Below are positions 5,231-6,954 of a stretch of 6,954 nt of DNA, in pieces (positions within the stretch are counted from its first letter, which is position 1; every line of letters begins with the position of its first letter). The notes under the pieces were generated by a model. That model was not told the DNA's origin. It did not search any database and saw only the letters and a program-made list of their open reading frames with translations. The stretch is taken from NCBI GenBank assembly GCA_964411425.1, contig CAYPKW010000113.1, positions 1 to 6,954 of the forward strand. Reading direction: 5' to 3'. Made by a program: the position numbers and the translations under genes. Origin of the DNA: CAYPKW01 sp964411425. Its GTDB lineage: Bacteria; Pseudomonadota; Alphaproteobacteria; Dongiales; Dongiaceae.

Positions 5231-6271
5231 TCAGCCCGATCGCTCCGCGTCCCGCGCCGCCTTGCCGCTGACGCCGGCCTCGGCGAACGTCGCCATGCCG
5301 GCGTAACAGGCGACGGCGGCCTTGAGGATCGGGATGGCGAGCGCGGCGCCCGAGGCCTCGCCCAGCCGCATGCCGAGGTCGAGCAGCGCGCTCTTCCCGA
5401 GGCGCGCCAGCAGTCGGCGGTGGCCCGGCTCGGCCGAGACATGGGCGACGAGACAGTGGTCGAGCGCGCGCCGGTCGAAGGCGAACAGTACCGCCGCCGC
5501 CGCGGTCGAGGCGAAGCCGTCGAGCAGCACCGGTGTCTGAGCTAGTCGCGCCGCGATGACGGCGCCCGCGATCGCCGCTAGCTCCTGGCCGCCGAGGCGG
5601 TTGAGCGCCTCGAAGGGATCGCCGAGATGCTCGCGGTGATGCGCGACGCCCTCTGCGACAACAGCGGTCTTGCGTGTGAGCGCGGCGCCGACGACACCTG
5701 TGCCTGGACCCGTCCAGTCGCTCGCCTCGCCGCCGAACAGCGCCAGGCACAGCGCCGCCGCGCTCGTCGTGTTGGCGATGCCCATCTCGCCCAGGCACAT
5801 GAGGTCGAGGCCCGGCTCCACCGCCATCATGCCGTAGGCCATGGCGCCGGCGCACTCCTCCTCGCTCATGGCCGGGCGCAAGGTGAAGTCCTCGGTCGGC
5901 CGGTCGAGCGCCATCTCGTACACCCTGAGATCGGCGTCCGCCGCCCGGCATAACTGGTTCACCGCCGCCCCGCCGGCGATGAAGTTCGCCACCATCTGTT
6001 TCGTTACCTCCGCCGGGTAGGCCGAGACACCCTGCGCCGCCACGCCGTGGTTGCCGGCGAATACGACGACCCGCGGCCGGGCGAGGCGCGGCTCGTGCCC
6101 TTGCCAGGCTGCCAGCCACTCGACCAGCTCCTCCAGTCGGCCGAGCGATCCCGGCGGCTTCGTCAGGCTCGCCTGGCGCGTCGCCGCCGCGCTCGCGGCC
6201 ACGAGGTCCGGACCCGGCAACTCGCGCATGAGCCGGCGCACCTCATCGAGCGTGGCAATGGGCTGGGACAT
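5231..6271 (-). CDS. cobT: Nicotinate-nucleotide:5,6-dimethylbenzimidazole phosphoribosyltransferase
   Basis: A 346-residue cytoplasmic enzyme that transfers phosphoribose from nicotinate mononucleotide to 5,6-dimethylbenzimidazole, giving alpha-ribazole 5'-phosphate for the lower ligand of cobalamin. Landmarks along the protein: TKPPGSLGRLEEL (37-49), FAGNHGVAAQGVSAYP (71-86), a GGAAVNQL segment (100-107), GEMGIANTT (161-169), GPGTGV (188-193), SAEPGH (279-284), LGEASGAALA (303-312) and MATFAEAGV (326-334); Glu331 in the last block is the likely counterpart of the catalytic glutamate of Salmonella CobT (Glu317), aligned from memory. Length fits the usual 340-360. Start ATG 6271 is the only in-frame candidate that keeps the normal N-terminus, though no clear ribosome site precedes it. 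Divergent from cobS, a neighbour in the same pathway. This is the Salmonella-style CobT (called CobU in the Pseudomonas denitrificans naming), not the cobaltochelatase subunit also called CobT. Confidence 0.97.
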   Translation of the reverse strand: MSQPIATLDEVRRLMRELPGPDLVAASAAATRQASLTKPPGSLGRLEELVEWLAAWQGHEPRLARPRVVVFAGNHGVAAQGVSAYPAEVTKQMVANFIAGGAAVNQLCRAADADLRVYEMALDRPTEDFTLRPAMSEEECAGAMAYGMMAVEPGLDLMCLGEMGIANTTSAAALCLALFGGEASDWTGPGTGVVGAALTRKTAVVAEGVAHHREHLGDPFEALNRLGGQELAAIAGAVIAARLAQTPVLLDGFASTAAAAVLFAFDRRALDHCLVAHVSAEPGHRRLLARLGKSALLDLGMRLGEASGAALAIPILKAAVACYAGMATFAEAGVSGKAARDAERSG

Positions 6272-6342
6272 GGCGGTTCATGCATAGCTGTTTCGGCGGC
6301 AGGCGCAATTGTCATATACCTCGCCCACCGGAGGTTCGCCCC
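6272..6342. promoter_or_regulatory. Divergent cobT / cobS promoter region
   Basis: A 71-bp gap that separates cobT (leftward) from cobS (rightward). It contains the only AT-richer patch nearby, around 6308-6318 (ATTGTCATATA), a plausible place for promoter melting, but I cannot fit a convincing -35/-10 pair for either gene. It is much too short to hold a cobalamin (B12) riboswitch, and none of the B12-box type sequence is seen, so B12 feedback on these genes, if any, must act another way or from further off. Confidence 0.4.
6330..6334 (+). promoter_or_regulatory. Shine-Dalgarno site of cobS
   Basis: GGAGG lies 8 nt before the ATG at 6343, a strong and well-spaced ribosome binding site. It settles the cobS start, and it is the clearest ribosome site in the window. 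Confidence 0.85.
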
Positions 6343-6954
6343 ATGTACGACGACCATCGTTTCCCCGTGGACTGGCTGCTGCGCTGGCGGCGCGATTTTG
6401 CGACCGCACTCGCGTTCCTGACGCGGTTGCCGCTGCCGGGGGTGGCGGGGGGCGATCTCAGGGAGGCGGCGCGGGCGTTCCCGTTGGCGGGGCTAGTCGT
6501 CGGGCTAGTGGGCGGGCTCGTCTTCCTGCTGGCGCGGCGGCTCTCGCTGCCGCCCCTGGTGGCGGGGCTGCTCGCGGTTGGCGCGACGGCGCTCGTGACC
6601 GGCGCGCTGCACGAGGACGGGCTCGCCGACGCCGCCGACGGGCTCGCCGCCGCCGATCCGGACGAGAGACTCGCCATCATGCGCGACAGCCGCGTCGGCG
6701 TTTATGGCGCGCTGGCGCTCGTCTTCTCGGTCCTGGCGCGGGCCGCCGCGCTTGCCGCCTTGGCGGGCGCCGCGGCGGGCGCGCTCATCGCCGCGCACGC
6801 CGCCTCGCGCGCCCTCGTCGTGGCGGTCATGTACCGCTTGGCGCCGGCGCGCGCCGACGGGCTCGCCGCCGCCGCCGGCCGTCCGGACGAGACGGCCGTG
6901 CTGTGGGCGCTCGGACAGGGCGCGCTCATCGCGGTGCTTGCCGCCGGCGTCGTC
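6343..6954 (+). CDS. cobS: Adenosylcobinamide-GDP ribazoletransferase (cobalamin synthase), 3' truncated by window
   Basis: The first 204 residues of an inner-membrane enzyme that joins alpha-ribazole (or its phosphate) to adenosylcobinamide-GDP in the last steps of cobalamin synthesis. FATALAFLTRLPLPG (19-33) is the family's opening motif. GALHEDGLADAADG (87-100) carries the conserved acidic, probably magnesium-binding, residues, followed by ERLAIMRDSRVGVYGALAL (as ERLAIMRDSR and VGVYGALAL, 108-126). Several Ala/Leu/Val-rich membrane segments are evident (about 46-64, 70-88, 121-141, 143-163, 185-204). The usual length is near 250, so about 50 residues lie beyond the right edge. No stop interrupts the frame. 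CobT, encoded divergently next door, makes its co-substrate. It is called CobV in the aerobic-pathway naming and should not be confused with the cobaltochelatase subunit CobS. Confidence 0.95.
   Translation, partial: MYDDHRFPVDWLLRWRRDFATALAFLTRLPLPGVAGGDLREAARAFPLAGLVVGLVGGLVFLLARRLSLPPLVAGLLAVGATALVTGALHEDGLADAADGLAAADPDERLAIMRDSRVGVYGALALVFSVLARAAALAALAGAAAGALIAAHAASRALVVAVMYRLAPARADGLAAAAGRPDETAVLWALGQGALIAVLAAGVV

Noticed and set aside
5166..6119. 317-codon minus-strand frame within cobT
   Set aside because: An alternative frame of cobT with Arg/Gly-rich composition and no domain.
6312..6929. Minus-strand frames opposite cobS
   Set aside because: Ser/Ala/Arg-rich shadows of a strand whose plus frame carries the CobS motifs and a strong ribosome binding site.

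Overview
The window is GC-rich (third codon positions almost all G or C) and looks like chromosomal DNA of an alphaproteobacterium, probably of the Rhodospirillales type. The best evidence is a RegB/RegA (PrrB/PrrA, ActS/ActR) redox two-component pair, a hallmark of that class. Intact genes are tightly packed. I see no mobile element, tRNA, rRNA or CRISPR array, so this reads as an ordinary chromosomal segment, with one decayed gene and a few unusual protein and sequence details.

Layout, left to right. (1) 1-198, minus: start of a secreted Sel1-repeat protein, cut by the window edge. (2) 199-544: no intact gene. It holds the frameshifted remnant of an XRE-type helix-turn-helix regulator (about 276-481, minus) and a possible promoter for the Sel1 gene. 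(3) 545-1759, plus: a degenerate EAL-domain protein, probably a degenerate GGDEF-EAL tandem, with the catalytic motifs lost. (4) 1761-3583, minus: the regB-regA operon, the two genes overlapping by 4 nt. (5) 3668-5226, plus: an ABC-2 type exporter, ATPase then permease, divergent from regB; the permease probably starts at a TTG inside the ATPase stop region. (6) 5231-6271, minus: cobT. (7) 6343 to the right edge, plus: cobS without its last part, divergent from cobT.

How the genes fit together. RegB probably senses the redox state of the quinone pool and a cytosolic thiol: both the GGxxNPF quinone motif and the conserved cysteine are present. It would phosphorylate RegA, a small DNA-binding regulator. 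The ABC exporter shares an 84-bp divergent promoter region with regB and could be a target, but that is inference. CobT and CobS act late in cobalamin synthesis, in nucleotide loop assembly: CobT makes alpha-ribazole phosphate and CobS joins the ribazole moiety to adenosylcobinamide-GDP. Gene orientation alternates, with convergent pairs separated by only 1 bp and 4 bp.

I did not find a clearly new multi-gene system. The observations most worth a second look are the degenerate GGDEF-EAL protein beside the redox regulators, the exporter ATPase lacking the Q-loop glutamine, the frameshifted HTH gene, and a near-perfect 24-bp palindrome at the end of the permease gene.
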